Assembly (NCBI RefSeq): GCF_026262645.1
Contig: NZ_SHNO01000001.1
Span: forward strand, 2,108,001-2,172,000
Direction of reading: 5' to 3'
DNA from: Candidatus Marimicrobium litorale
GTDB taxonomy: Bacteria; Pseudomonadota; Gammaproteobacteria; Pseudomonadales; Halieaceae
Length of the DNA: 64,000 nucleotides
This document shows, in pieces, positions 8,643 through 18,053 of this stretch (positions are counted from its first letter, which is position 1; each line of letters begins with the position of its first letter). The notes under the pieces were generated by a model, which saw only the letters and a list, made by a program, of their open reading frames with translations, did no database searches and was not told the origin of the DNA. The position numbers were made by a program, and so were the translations under genes.

Positions 8643-9800
8643 TCAATCCAGCAAACATTGTGCAATGCGCTCGCGGTGAAAAGCGCCATTGCCGAGCAGG
8701 TGTTCCGATGACTTGGCGCGCTTGAAGTACAGGTGGATATCGTATTCCCACGTAAAACCGACACCACCAAATAGCTGCAGTGCATCGCCGGCTATGGCGA
8801 AATAGGCATCGGAACAGTAAGACTTTGTCACACTGGCAGCGTCGCCAAGTTCGGCGGCCATCGGTCCGCCATCCAGCGCTTCCTGCGCGATACAGGCGCC
8901 ATAATAAATGGCGGAGCGCGCCACCTCTGTCTGCAACATCATGTCGGCAGCCTTGTGTTTGACTGCCTGAAAACTAGCAATGGTGCGATTGAACTGGACC
9001 CGCTCACCCGTGTACTCGACCACCTGATCAAGCAACTGCTGGCACCCTCCCACCTGCTCAGCGGCGAGGGCTATCGCGGCGAGATCAAGCACAGCGGACA
9101 GATGCGTCCAGGCACCTCCCGCCTCACCCATCAGCGCAGGTTGCGCCAGCGTCACGCCGGACAGTTGCAGGCTCGCCTGCTTACGGGCCTGATCCATAGT
9201 GGGCAACCACTGGCGAGTCACGCCCGGCGTCTCTGCGGGCAACAAGAACAGGCTGATGCCCTGCTCGCCGCCGCTCCCCTCTTCTCGCGCCGCCACGATC
9301 AACAGTTCTGCGGTATGGCCATCCACGACATAGCGGTATTCGCCATTGAGCACATAACTGTCACCCTCACGACGCCAGGTCGCTGTTATCGCGTCTGCGC
9401 CCCAATCGCTTATGCCTCCGTTGAAGGCCACCGTCGCGGTGTGACCACTTTCACACATGCGACCCAGCCACTCCGCTTTCTGCGCATCACTACCCGCCAG
9501 CAGCAGCGCGTTGGCTGCCAGACATACCGTGGAGAAATAGGGTGAGCACAAGAGGTAGCGGCCCATCTGCTCCATGGTGGCCACCACCTCGACGTAACCG
9601 AGGCCCATACCGCCAAACTCTTCAGGAACATGTATCGCCTGCCAGTACATCTCCGAGCAGATGCGATGCCACAGTGCACCATCGTAACCCTGCTCCGTCG
9701 CCATCGCGGCACGCACCGCGGCACTGGTAGAGACCTCGGCAAGAAACGACGATGCGGTATCGCGAATCATTTCCTGCTCTTCTGTAAACGCAAATTCCAT
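8643..9800 (-). CDS. Acyl-CoA dehydrogenase, steroid-type subunit
   Basis: A 385-residue ACAD. It begins MEFAFTEEQEMIRDTASSF, shows EFGGMGLGYVEV and the C-terminal segment GGVGFTWEYDIHLYFKRAKSS, which resembles the half-site subunits found in heteromeric steroid ACADs. In that class the catalytic base and FAD contacts are shared between two different subunits. Partners could be the FadE31-type protein at 13132 or FadE30 at 7433. It is probably related to FadE32 or FadE33 of the KstR2 regulon; I cannot tell which by eye. It is tightly packed, 10 bases before fadE30 and 22 after the SDR. Confidence 0.82.
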   Translation of the reverse strand: MEFAFTEEQEMIRDTASSFLAEVSTSAAVRAAMATEQGYDGALWHRICSEMYWQAIHVPEEFGGMGLGYVEVVATMEQMGRYLLCSPYFSTVCLAANALLLAGSDAQKAEWLGRMCESGHTATVAFNGGISDWGADAITATWRREGDSYVLNGEYRYVVDGHTAELLIVAAREEGSGGEQGISLFLLPAETPGVTRQWLPTMDQARKQASLQLSGVTLAQPALMGEAGGAWTHLSAVLDLAAIALAAEQVGGCQQLLDQVVEYTGERVQFNRTIASFQAVKHKAADMMLQTEVARSAIYYGACIAQEALDGGPMAAELGDAASVTKSYCSDAYFAIAGDALQLFGGVGFTWEYDIHLYFKRAKSSEHLLGNGAFHRERIAQCLLD

Positions 9801-9822
9801 AACAACTCCGCGCGCTTGCGCT

Positions 9823-10710
9823 CTAGGTTCCCCAGACTTTCTGGGCCGGCACTTCCGCCTTCAGCAATTCTTTCATGGCCTCACCGATCTCAGCGGGCGC
9901 CCACGCTGCCCCACGATCAACGCCCTCGGTGGTGCGCCAACCGTCGCAGATACAAATGCGACCACCCTCTGCTTCAAAGACACGCCCGGTCACGCCGGAC
10001 GCCTCGGAGCTTGCAAGCCAGGCCAGCAGATTGGATACGTTCTCGGGTGCGAAATGATCGAAGCTGTCATCCTCTGGCTTTTTCATACGCTCAGCCATCG
10101 CAGGGACTGCCGTAGTCATACCGGTGCGCGCGGAAGGTGCTACCGAATTCGCGGTAATGTTATAACGACCCAACTCCGCCGCCTGGTTTAGCGTTAAGGC
10201 AGCAATACCGGCCTTGGCCGCCGCGTAATTGGACTGGCCGACAGAACCTTGCAGGCCCGCGCCGGAGGTTGTATTAATGATGCGCGCGTCCACGGCCCTG
10301 CCCTCTTTGGACAATCCACGCCAATAGTGCACTGCGTGAGAGCTGATGCAAAAGTGTCCTTTCAGGTGAACCGCCATGATGGCGTCCCACTCTGCCTCGG
10401 TCATTGAGGCGAACATACGATCGCGGTTAATGCCCGCGTTGTTCAACACGATATCAAGACCACCAAAGCTGTCGATAGCCTGCTTTACGGCATTCAGACT
10501 GTCGTCATAGTGGGTAATATCGGAGCTGTTCACAATCGCCCTGCCGCCGGCAGCCGTGATGCTATCGACCACCGCCTGTGCCGCCTCGGTATTGATGTCA
10601 TTGACGACTACCGCACATCCCTCCGACGCAAACACCCTCGCGTGGGCTGCACCCAGGCCGCCACCGGCGCCGGTGACAATCGCTGTACGACCTTGCAGAA
10701 TTCCACTCAT
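9823..10710 (-). CDS. SDR family oxidoreductase of the steroid ring C/D cluster (Hsd17b4-like)
   Basis: A 295-residue classical SDR with TGAGGGLG at 13-20, NNAG around 90-93, and Ser149, Tyr162, Lys166 as the catalytic set. The fold resembles the dehydrogenase half of multifunctional enzyme 2/17-beta-HSD type 4, including the long C-terminal extension after ADGR-like segments. KstR2-type regulons contain two SDRs of this kind (Rv3548c/Rv3549c) of poorly defined step. It probably oxidises a 3-hydroxyacyl-CoA during side-ring removal. It is followed by a closely spaced ACAD; 138 bases separate it from fadA6 upstream. Confidence 0.82.
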   Translation of the reverse strand: MSGILQGRTAIVTGAGGGLGAAHARVFASEGCAVVVNDINTEAAQAVVDSITAAGGRAIVNSSDITHYDDSLNAVKQAIDSFGGLDIVLNNAGINRDRMFASMTEAEWDAIMAVHLKGHFCISSHAVHYWRGLSKEGRAVDARIINTTSGAGLQGSVGQSNYAAAKAGIAALTLNQAAELGRYNITANSVAPSARTGMTTAVPAMAERMKKPEDDSFDHFAPENVSNLLAWLASSEASGVTGRVFEAEGGRICICDGWRTTEGVDRGAAWAPAEIGEAMKELLKAEVPAQKVWGT

Positions 10711-10848
10711 CTATTCACTCCTCCACGTGTCACTAAAAAACTACCCAATCTCTTTTTGCGTCTCATTAGACTGAAAAGCACGTCAACGGCCCTTACCCCG
10801 ATCGGCAGCATGAAACTTCACAGCGCCACAGCCCGACATAAACCCAGA

Positions 10849-11997
10849 CTACAGTCTCTCCAGGATAGTAACGTTCGCCTGACCACCCCCTTCACACATA
10901 GTTTGCAGCCCGTACTTACCGCCTGAGCGCTCGAGCTCATGCAACAGGGTCGTCATCAATTTGGTGCCACTGGCTCCCAGCGGATGACCCAGAGCAATCG
11001 CACCGCCGTTGACATTGATTTTCTCCAGCGGATAGCCCGTCTCCAGTAGCCACGCCATGGGCACCGAGGCAAACGCTTCGTTAATTTCCACGAGATCGAT
11101 ATCGTCCAGCTTCATACCAGATTTTTTCATCGCATATTCAGTCGCCGGGATCGGCGCGGTAAGCATCCAGATCGGGTCGGCTGCCCGCACACTCATGTGA
11201 GCGATACGGGCTCGAGGGGTCAGGTTGTAACGCTTCAGTGCGTCTTCCGATACGATCAGCACGGCGGATGAACCATCACAGGTCTGGCTGGACACCGCAG
11301 CGGTGATAGTACCGCCCTCTACCAACGGTTCCAGTTCAGCCATTTTTTCCAACGAGGTATTGCGCACAGTCTCATCCGTGTCCACGCCATTCAGCGGTGC
11401 GATTTCTCGATCAAAGCGCCCTTCGTCGATCGCCTGCTGTCCCAGCGTATGAGAGCGTAAGGCAAACGCTTCCATCTGCTCACGCGAGATGTCCCACTTG
11501 TCGGCAATCATCTGGGCGGACGTAAACTGCGACGGCGGTACATCGCCGTAACGCGCGACCCATCCCTGGCTACCGGAGAAAGGGTCGGGGAAACCCATAG
11601 GCTGGGCAGCCAACATGGCCGATGAAATGGGAATCTGCGTCATCGTTTGCACACCGCCCGCAACGACAACGTCATTCACCCCCGCCATAATGGCCTGTGC
11701 TGCAAAGTGCACGGCCTGCTGGGACGAACCGCACTGACGGTCAATGGTCGTGCCCGGCACAACCTCCGCAAGGCCCGCCGCGAGCCAGCAGGTCCGCGCA
11801 ATGTCACCCGCAAGGGGGCCAATGGTATCGACACAGCCGAAGATCACGTCGTCGTATTCGTCATCGGGTATTTCATTACGATCCGACAATGTCTTGAGCA
11901 CGTGCGCACCCAGGTCAGCGCCATGGACATCCGCTAAACCGCCCTTGCGGCGACCGGTGGGCGAACGAACTGCGTCTACTATGTATGCATCTGCCAT
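10849..11997 (-). CDS. fadA6: FadA6-like steroid thiolase
   Basis: A 382-residue thiolase. The nucleophile is C89 in DRQCGSSQQA, followed by GGVQTMTQIPISSAM; the C-terminal catalytic elements are GHPLGASG and TMCEGGGQANVT. These segments closely match FadA6 (Rv3556c) of the mycobacterial KstR2 regulon as I remember it. FadA6 is thought to cleave the open-chain 3-ketoacyl-CoA produced after IpdAB opens ring C. It is encoded between the SDR and a pair of acyl-CoA dehydrogenases, transcribed in the same direction. Confidence 0.85.
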   Translation of the reverse strand: MADAYIVDAVRSPTGRRKGGLADVHGADLGAHVLKTLSDRNEIPDDEYDDVIFGCVDTIGPLAGDIARTCWLAAGLAEVVPGTTIDRQCGSSQQAVHFAAQAIMAGVNDVVVAGGVQTMTQIPISSAMLAAQPMGFPDPFSGSQGWVARYGDVPPSQFTSAQMIADKWDISREQMEAFALRSHTLGQQAIDEGRFDREIAPLNGVDTDETVRNTSLEKMAELEPLVEGGTITAAVSSQTCDGSSAVLIVSEDALKRYNLTPRARIAHMSVRAADPIWMLTAPIPATEYAMKKSGMKLDDIDLVEINEAFASVPMAWLLETGYPLEKINVNGGAIALGHPLGASGTKLMTTLLHELERSGGKYGLQTMCEGGGQANVTILERL

Positions 11998-12052
11998 AAC
12001 GGGTTTCCTCTACTCATCTTGAACAACGTGAACTTGAAAAATCGGCTTGCGA

Positions 12053-13099
12053 CTAACCAAATGTCGCGCCCGCACCCAGCGCGGCGCCATCAGCAAAAAT
12101 CGTGCGCCCAATACGCGCCTTGTGAAATCCTGCGTCGCCCCAGCAATTGGCCAGCGCCCACGCTTTTTTCATAAAAATATGCAGGTCCATCTCCCACGTG
12201 TAGCCCATCGCTCCGTGTGCCTGGTGGCAGTTCCTAGCGGCCAGGTTAGCCGCATCGCACGCCACCAGTTTGGCGTGGGAGACAGCGTGTGACGCAATCG
12301 CCTGGCCACTTGCCAACGCATAGGCCGCGCGGTGCGTGGGCGCCTTCGCATACTCCAGCTGCACTGCCACGTTGGCCATCTGGTGCTTCACTGCCTGAAA
12401 ACTGCCCACCGGCTTGCCAAATTGCTGCCGTTCGCTGGTGTACTGCACTGTTGCATCAATCATGCGCTGGGCCAGCCCAAGCGCCTGGGCTGCGCCGCCC
12501 AATGCACCGCGGTTCAGCGCTTCTGCGATCAGCGCCTCGGCACGGGCACCCGCCGCGACTTCCAGCGGTTGACCCGTGACATCGACGGCATACAGTTTTC
12601 TTGAGGGATCGACCGACTCGTTATGCCTTAAGCTCACTTGCTCCGGTGTCGCCGCGAGCAGCACACCACCCTGCTGCAACAACAGTAAGTCGGCTACATG
12701 GGCATCTTCTACAAGCCTATTTTGCGCCAGACCGACAACGACTTTCGCTTCACCGGTGGCGATCTTCGGCAGCCAGTGCGCCGCCACCTCCCCGCCAATG
12801 TCACGCAACAACGGTACGGAAACCAGCGCCGTATTCACCAGCGGCTCCGGCAGTGCGACGTAACCGCATTCCTGCGCCAATAAAACGAAGTCCAGCTCAT
12901 TCATGCCCAACCCGCCGTACACCTCAGGCACCGTGATACCGGTCAACCCAAGTTCAGCCAACTGACTCCACCATGCGTCGCTGCGTCCCGAGTCTGATTC
13001 CCAACTTGCGCGAATGCGCTCGGTGGTCACTTCATTGGTCAGGAATTCCCTGACCGACGCCTGAAACAGCAACTGATCTTCTGTAAACGTAAAGTCCAT
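12053..13099 (-). CDS. Acyl-CoA dehydrogenase, steroid-type smaller subunit
   Basis: At 348 residues this is short for an ACAD. It opens MDFTFTEDQLLFQASVREFL, has VYGGLGMNELDFVLLAQECG, and ends with HQAHGAMGYTWEMDLHIFMKK, similar to the 8643 protein. Shortness and a divergent middle region fit the partner subunit of the heteromeric steroid ACADs (FadE32/FadE33 type; IpdE1-IpdE2 is the characterised heteromer of this pathway). Its neighbour 32 bases upstream, the FadE31-type protein, is the likely partner. Confidence 0.8.
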   Translation of the reverse strand: MDFTFTEDQLLFQASVREFLTNEVTTERIRASWESDSGRSDAWWSQLAELGLTGITVPEVYGGLGMNELDFVLLAQECGYVALPEPLVNTALVSVPLLRDIGGEVAAHWLPKIATGEAKVVVGLAQNRLVEDAHVADLLLLQQGGVLLAATPEQVSLRHNESVDPSRKLYAVDVTGQPLEVAAGARAEALIAEALNRGALGGAAQALGLAQRMIDATVQYTSERQQFGKPVGSFQAVKHQMANVAVQLEYAKAPTHRAAYALASGQAIASHAVSHAKLVACDAANLAARNCHQAHGAMGYTWEMDLHIFMKKAWALANCWGDAGFHKARIGRTIFADGAALGAGATFG

Positions 13100-13131
13100 A
13101 CTCAGTTATTTCTCCGCATCCAACCCACCGC

Positions 13132-14295
13132 TCAGCGCGGCATCCCGAGCATGCGCTCGGCAATAATGTTTCGCTGCACCTCATTAGTGCCTGCATAAAT
13201 CGGCCCCGACATGGAGAACATCCAGCCATCGAGCCACTTGCCAACACCGCTGGCATCCGGCGCATGGGACAAGAGTTCGGCGCGAGCGCCAAGAATACTC
13301 ATGGCCGCCGCGTGCATGTTCTGGTCAAGCTCAGACCAGAATATCTTGTTGGTCGATGACTCTGCTCCGATCTTGCCGCCTTTATTGAGACGGCAGGCAG
13401 TCTGATACGTCGCAAGGCAGTAGCTTTCCGCGTCCAGATAAGCGCGCAACACCGCCTCCTTCACCGCCGGATCCCGGTCTGCGGACTCACGATTGGCGGT
13501 GTACAACTCGACCAGTCGTCGCGCGGTTTCCTGAAATCGCGCCGGAGAACGCAGCATGAGCCCTCGCTCAAACCCTGCAGTCGCCATAGCCACGCTCCAG
13601 CCGGCCCCTTCATCGCCGAGCCGGTTTTCAATCGCCACTTCAACATCATCAAAAAAAATCTCCGCGAAGCCGGGCAACCCGTCTAATTGCGGAATCGGTC
13701 GCACCGTAATACCCGGACTGTCCAGAGGCACCAGAATAAAAGTCAAACCCCGGTGACGCTCAGACTCGGGATCAGTGCGGAACATACCGAAACACCAGTC
13801 GGCCCAGACGGCACGGGTGGACCAGATTTTCTGCCCATTCACCACGTACTTGTCGCCCTCGAGGCGCGCGGTCGCGCGTATCGCTGCCATGTCCGAGCCG
13901 GCATTGGGCTCCGACCAACCCTGCGCCCACACCTCTTCGCCAGTGGCCATCGGGGGCAGGATACGGGCTTTCTGCTCTTCCGTGCCGTACTCCATCAAGG
14001 TGGGGCCCAACAGGAAAATTCCATTCTGGTTTACCCGCAGAGGCGCTTGCGCACGGTAATACTCCTCCTCGAAAATAAGCCACTCGATCAGGTCGCAACC
14101 CCGGCCCCCCAGCGCTTCAGGCCAGGTCACCATACCCCAGCGCCCACGATTGAGTGTGGCCTCCCACTGGCGGTGTGCCTTGAACCCCTCTTCGGTATCG
14201 AAAGACTGCAGTGGCTCTGCCGGCACATTCACCGCCAGCCAACTGCGTACTTCCGCACGGAAGGCCTGTTGCTTGTCTGTATAGGCTAGTTCCAT
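13132..14295 (-). CDS. FadE31-like acyl-CoA dehydrogenase
   Basis: A 387-residue ACAD. The segments VWAQGWSEPNAGSDMA, GQKIWSTRAVW, LRSPARFQETARRLVELY, ESSTNKIFWSELD and GPIYAGTNEVQRNIIAE match the mycobacterial FadE31 sequence as I recall it. In actinobacteria fadE31, fadE32 and fadE33 are consecutive; here fadE31 is followed by a short ACAD, with a third encoded further down. The characterised heteromer of this pathway dehydrogenates the methyl-oxo-octenedioyl-CoA formed after both rings are open. The start ATG 14295 gives the normal N-terminus MELAYTDKQQAF. Confidence 0.84.
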   Translation of the reverse strand: MELAYTDKQQAFRAEVRSWLAVNVPAEPLQSFDTEEGFKAHRQWEATLNRGRWGMVTWPEALGGRGCDLIEWLIFEEEYYRAQAPLRVNQNGIFLLGPTLMEYGTEEQKARILPPMATGEEVWAQGWSEPNAGSDMAAIRATARLEGDKYVVNGQKIWSTRAVWADWCFGMFRTDPESERHRGLTFILVPLDSPGITVRPIPQLDGLPGFAEIFFDDVEVAIENRLGDEGAGWSVAMATAGFERGLMLRSPARFQETARRLVELYTANRESADRDPAVKEAVLRAYLDAESYCLATYQTACRLNKGGKIGAESSTNKIFWSELDQNMHAAAMSILGARAELLSHAPDASGVGKWLDGWMFSMSGPIYAGTNEVQRNIIAERMLGMPR

Positions 14296-14331
14296 AGATC
14301 TATCATCTCTCCCCCGGTCTTGGCCCCGGAT

Positions 14332-15093
14332 TCACTCTTGATCAAACTTGGCGTCGCGCTTTTGCACAAAGGCGTTACGCGATTCCTGCGAATCGCCCAC
14401 GGTATAAGCCTCCAGGGTAAACCCCTGCTCCCAGCGGTACTTGTCCTCTAAATTGCCATCTTCAATCCCGGTGAGCGCTTCTTTCGCCAGCCTCACCATG
14501 GCAGGAGATTTCTCTGCGATCTTGGCAGCGATATCACGGGCAGCAGGCAGCAGCTCCTCGAGGGGCACTACTTTTTCCACTGCTCCGAGGCGGTAAGCCT
14601 CCTGGGCATCGATAAACTCACCGGTGAAATACATGTAACGCACCTTTTGTACCGGGAACATACGTTGTAGATGCGCGCCACCGCCCATCGCGCCCCGGTC
14701 GATCTCAGGCACACCGAAACGCGCACAATCGGAACACAGGATGATATCCGCAGCACCCGCCATGCCGATGCCACCTCCCAGCACAAAGCTATGCAACGCC
14801 ACGATCACCGGTTTTGGATTGCGATGAATTGCCCGAAATGTCTCGTAATTACCCTTGTTCACGTCGACGATCTTTGTGCTGTCAGCCGCCAACTCCTTGA
14901 TGTCCACCCCGGCACAAAACCCTTTGCCGGCAGCGGCGATGACAATCACCCGCACAGTGTCATTTTCGCCCAGGGCATCTATTTCCGCCGCGATAGCGAA
15001 CCAGCCGGCACTGTCAAAGGCGTTCACTGGAGGGTGGTCGAGAATCACTTCAGCGATACCGCTGTCGATCGTTGTCTTGAATGGCTTGGCCAT
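14332..15093 (-). CDS. echA20: EchA20-like ring D hydrolase (crotonase family)
   Basis: A crotonase-fold protein, 253 residues from ATG 15093 (a TTG at 15117 is in frame but has no better ribosome site). Visible hallmarks are DHPPVNAFDSAGWF, GKGFCAGVDIKEL, SFVLGGGIGMAGAADI, the catalytic-region PEIDRGAMGGGAHL, and YRWEQGFTLE near the end. These follow mycobacterial EchA20 (Rv3550), which hydrolytically opens ring D of the bicyclic enone carboxyl-CoA. A 135-base gap precedes it, while ipdC, ipdB and ipdA follow the same strand upstream in transcription, the same gene neighbourhood as in actinobacteria. Confidence 0.87.
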   Translation of the reverse strand: MAKPFKTTIDSGIAEVILDHPPVNAFDSAGWFAIAAEIDALGENDTVRVIVIAAAGKGFCAGVDIKELAADSTKIVDVNKGNYETFRAIHRNPKPVIVALHSFVLGGGIGMAGAADIILCSDCARFGVPEIDRGAMGGGAHLQRMFPVQKVRYMYFTGEFIDAQEAYRLGAVEKVVPLEELLPAARDIAAKIAEKSPAMVRLAKEALTGIEDGNLEDKYRWEQGFTLEAYTVGDSQESRNAFVQKRDAKFDQE

Positions 15094-15228
15094 AGTTCCG
15101 ATTCCTGTCGCGTTCAATTCTGTTAATCGTAGGTCGACCCCTGCGTCGCGGTTTCGACTTCCGGATGAAGCTGTAACTGCCTCACTGCCACTCCGCGTGT
15201 TCAGTCCCCTGCGGGGATTTATTGTGCG

Positions 15229-16296
15229 CTACGCCTCTGCTTTCAATGCCAATAACTTCAAGCGCTGCTCCGCTTCCTCAACAATTGAGGCAATCAATTT
15301 TTCGCAGGTCAACAGCTCGCTGATAACACCGGCGACCTGGCCCGAGGGCAACACACCCCGGGACGGCTCTCCATCCACCATCGCTCTCTGAATAATCATG
15401 GGCGCATTGGCAGACATAATGGCCTGGGCGGCGGTCATATCGTCATCGCGGCCCATCGCCAGAGCGGACTTGAGCAAACTGATGATGCTCGCACCCGTGT
15501 GTTTGCGGAAAGCCAGGCCATTGCGCATGGCGATCAGCAACTTCTTCAGGGCGCTGGCTTTTTCCAGTTCAACCAACAGTTCGTTCATGATCATGCGCTG
15601 CGGTAAACCATCCATAGCCTTCGACACGATAATCTCACCGGGATTCTTGCAGTCGATATAACGCTGCAGTGTTTCCCGGGGCACGGGACTCTCTTCTGTC
15701 ATCAGAAATCGCGTGCCCATGGCAATACCGTCAGCGCCAAATGACAGTGCGGCCAGCAAGCCGCGACCATCCTTGAAACCGCCCGCTGCGACCACGGGCA
15801 CCTTGTCACTGACCGCATCAACCACCTGCGGTATCAGCAAGGAGGTGGGCACAGCGCCCGTATGTCCCCCGCCCTCTCCACCCTGCACGGTAACGGCATC
15901 TGCCCCCAGCTCCACCGCCTTGATGGCATGCTTGGGCAAGCCAACGGTCGGCATGCAGACAACGCCTGCGTCCTTCAATTTTCTGATCATGTCCGGCCCG
16001 GGAGATCGTGAGTAACTCACCGCTTTCACGCCATGGCGTATCACCAGGTCCACAATAGCCATCGCGTTGGGCTGATACATATGGAAATTCACACCGAAGG
16101 GCTGGTCGGTTAATTCCTTCACCCTCTGAATATCCCGCTCCATCTCCTGCGCCGGGATAGTGGCGCCGGCCAGGAATCCAAACCCCCCCGCGTTGCAGCT
16201 GCCCGCGACCAGGTTAGGGTCCGCTACCCAGCCCATTGCGGTCTGCACGATGGGGTAACGGCAACCCAGCAATTCCGTCAAGCGTGTCTCAAGCAT
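15229..16296 (-). CDS. ipdC: IpdC, FMN-dependent nitronate-monooxygenase-like reductase/oxidase of HIP degradation
   Basis: A 355-residue TIM-barrel flavoprotein of the nitronate monooxygenase/2-nitropropane dioxygenase family. It has the start LGCRYPIVQTAMGWV, ADAVTVQGGEGGGHTG (FMN phosphate region), PVVAAGGFKDGRGL and GADGIAMGTRFL. Position directly after ipdB and ipdA, ahead of echA20, is that of ipdC (Rv3553), needed for removal of ring C/D intermediates. The long helical C-terminal tail, absent from simple nitronate monooxygenases, fits IpdC. It is 16 bases after ipdB. Confidence 0.86.
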   Translation of the reverse strand: MLETRLTELLGCRYPIVQTAMGWVADPNLVAGSCNAGGFGFLAGATIPAQEMERDIQRVKELTDQPFGVNFHMYQPNAMAIVDLVIRHGVKAVSYSRSPGPDMIRKLKDAGVVCMPTVGLPKHAIKAVELGADAVTVQGGEGGGHTGAVPTSLLIPQVVDAVSDKVPVVAAGGFKDGRGLLAALSFGADGIAMGTRFLMTEESPVPRETLQRYIDCKNPGEIIVSKAMDGLPQRMIMNELLVELEKASALKKLLIAMRNGLAFRKHTGASIISLLKSALAMGRDDDMTAAQAIMSANAPMIIQRAMVDGEPSRGVLPSGQVAGVISELLTCEKLIASIVEEAEQRLKLLALKAEA

Positions 16297-16312
16297 GTCT
16301 CAGTTTCTCCAA

Positions 16313-17113
16313 TCAGCCACGATTGCCGGGCGGGTTGTCCTTGATCTGGTGTGCGCGCTGATTATGCGGGTCCATAGTGGCAATGATGTCCAACTGCGCC
16401 TGCGAGGGAGCTACCGTCACGGGGACATCCTCGGGGACATGCACCGGGTAGCCGGTGTTTTCCTGCACCTGCTCCAGCGTAATGCCGGGGTGCAGCGACA
16501 CCAGCCGAACCTGGTGGTCCGGCCCCCCGAAGTCCATCACACACAACTCAGTTACAACGAGGCGTATATCGATGTCGTCCAGACTATGACCCTTGGGCAG
16601 CCGCGCCGGGTTGTATCCGATAGACGATACAAAGTCGCACTCACCTTCCATGAACACACGCGTGTTATGCGAGGGCACAAAAAAACTGTTTGGGTGAGAA
16701 ATTGAATTGCCCGGAAACCCGCGAGCGCCCAACATCATCACCTTGGGCCTGTCGTAGGTGCCTCCCAGCGCAGAGGTATTGGACTGGCCAAAGCGGTCTA
16801 TCTGGGTCGGACCCAGCATGGCGTGACGCTTGCCGCTCCAAACGTTGTCGAAGATGCGCGAAAAACCCATCCAGGATTCTCTGGCGGGCACAAAGCCATC
16901 CGGGCGCTTGCCCAGCGGGTTGGGCTCGCTCAGCATCCACGCCTCGGAGTCTGTCATCATCAGCTCGGGATTGGTCGTTTTCATGGCGAGGCTTGCCGCC
17001 AGTCGCGGGATGACCCCGATACCGGTGGCCAGTACCTCACCCTCATTGGCAAACGCCTGGCTCGCGGCGACGATGCACAGCTCGGCCAGGGTGTAATCAA
17101 TTGCTGCAGTCAT
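16313..17113 (-). CDS. ipdB: IpdB, beta subunit of the ring C-opening COCHEA-CoA hydrolase
   Basis: A 266-residue protein of the CoA-transferase class I beta fold. It starts MTAAIDYTLAELCIVAASQAF and contains VLATGIGVIPRLAASLAM, a segment LGPTQIDRFGQSNTSALGG and CDFVSSIGYN. IpdA and IpdB together hydrolyse the cyclohexenone carboxyl-CoA left after EchA20 acts, opening the last steroid ring. Although related to CoA-transferases, the pair is a hydrolase in the characterised systems. It is 21 bases after ipdA, so the two subunits are probably made together. Confidence 0.88.
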   Translation of the reverse strand: MTAAIDYTLAELCIVAASQAFANEGEVLATGIGVIPRLAASLAMKTTNPELMMTDSEAWMLSEPNPLGKRPDGFVPARESWMGFSRIFDNVWSGKRHAMLGPTQIDRFGQSNTSALGGTYDRPKVMMLGARGFPGNSISHPNSFFVPSHNTRVFMEGECDFVSSIGYNPARLPKGHSLDDIDIRLVVTELCVMDFGGPDHQVRLVSLHPGITLEQVQENTGYPVHVPEDVPVTVAPSQAQLDIIATMDPHNQRAHQIKDNPPGNRG

Positions 17114-17134
17114 GGTCTCTATCTCCCCGGTCGG

Positions 17135-18010
17135 TTAATACGTTGGCAATTCAATCGCGCGAATGGCGTCAAGGCCACCCACATTTTGCTGGTACTCGTC
17201 CTCCGAGCGCCCCAGGAACGCATCGAGATAACCCCGGATACCGCCCTCCTCCTTCGCCGACGCTACGTACGCCTTGAAATGCGGGACATCGAATCCGTAA
17301 AGCGGGGCACAAGAGCTCGGATGCGCACCGCCCGGTATGGCAATGACTCCAGTGGTGGCAGCGCGTTCCCAATGCACCAGCCGGGCCTGTGCGGGATCAT
17401 GAAAATAGTCGCTGTCGACGAGCTCGTCACAGGAGACAAAGGTTTTCTGCGCTGCCCGGGCAAACCAGTCATCCATATAGTGATCGGGGCCCGCTATCTG
17501 ACAGACGCCGCGCGAGTCGGCGCGGTCCGCATGAATGAGGGAGACATCCAATGACAATGCCGGCATGGCTACCCACTCTTTGTCATCGTAAGGACTGTCG
17601 ATTACCTTGAGGTCAGCGCTTTTCGTAATAATATCGGTGCCCAACCCCACCTCCGTCGGGATGAATGGCACGCCCCAGCTCGCGGCCCGCAGGCCCAGCA
17701 GCATCATACCCTCGTCCACCTCCATCACCTCGATGGCACCGGATTGGCGGGCCTGACGAAAATAGGGCTCCAGCGGAATAAAATCGAGCGAGACAAATGC
17801 AAATACCACCTTCTTTACCTTGCCGGCTGCACACAGCATGCCCACATCTGCACCACCGTACGCCACCACGGTAAGGTCCTTAAGATCGGACCGCAGGATT
17901 TCGCGCACCAGGGCCATGGGCTTGCGCCGCGGGCCCCAGCCACCGATACCGATGGTCATGCCATCTTCTATCTGCCCAATGGCCTCTGCCGCCGTCATCT
18001 GTTTGTTCAT
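17135..18010 (-). CDS. ipdA: IpdA, alpha subunit of the ring C-opening COCHEA-CoA hydrolase
   Basis: A 291-residue CoA-transferase-fold subunit. It has MTIGIGGWGPRRKPMALVRE (about 18-37), VVAYGGADVGMLCAAGKVKK and GAIEVMEVDEGMMLLGLRA, where Glu100 is the likely equivalent of the catalytic glutamate reported for IpdA; this mapping is by eye. APGGAH-like IPGGAHPSSCAPLYG lies near residue 225. The whole sequence tracks mycobacterial IpdA (Rv3551). A 43-base gap separates it from the upstream Lrp-type regulator gene, so it may share a transcript with fadD3 and the regulators. Confidence 0.9.
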   Translation of the reverse strand: MNKQMTAAEAIGQIEDGMTIGIGGWGPRRKPMALVREILRSDLKDLTVVAYGGADVGMLCAAGKVKKVVFAFVSLDFIPLEPYFRQARQSGAIEVMEVDEGMMLLGLRAASWGVPFIPTEVGLGTDIITKSADLKVIDSPYDDKEWVAMPALSLDVSLIHADRADSRGVCQIAGPDHYMDDWFARAAQKTFVSCDELVDSDYFHDPAQARLVHWERAATTGVIAIPGGAHPSSCAPLYGFDVPHFKAYVASAKEEGGIRGYLDAFLGRSEDEYQQNVGGLDAIRAIELPTY

Positions 18011-18053
18011 CGTTCGCTTCCTTTTTTGCTGGCGCGCTATTGTCAGCCCGCGT

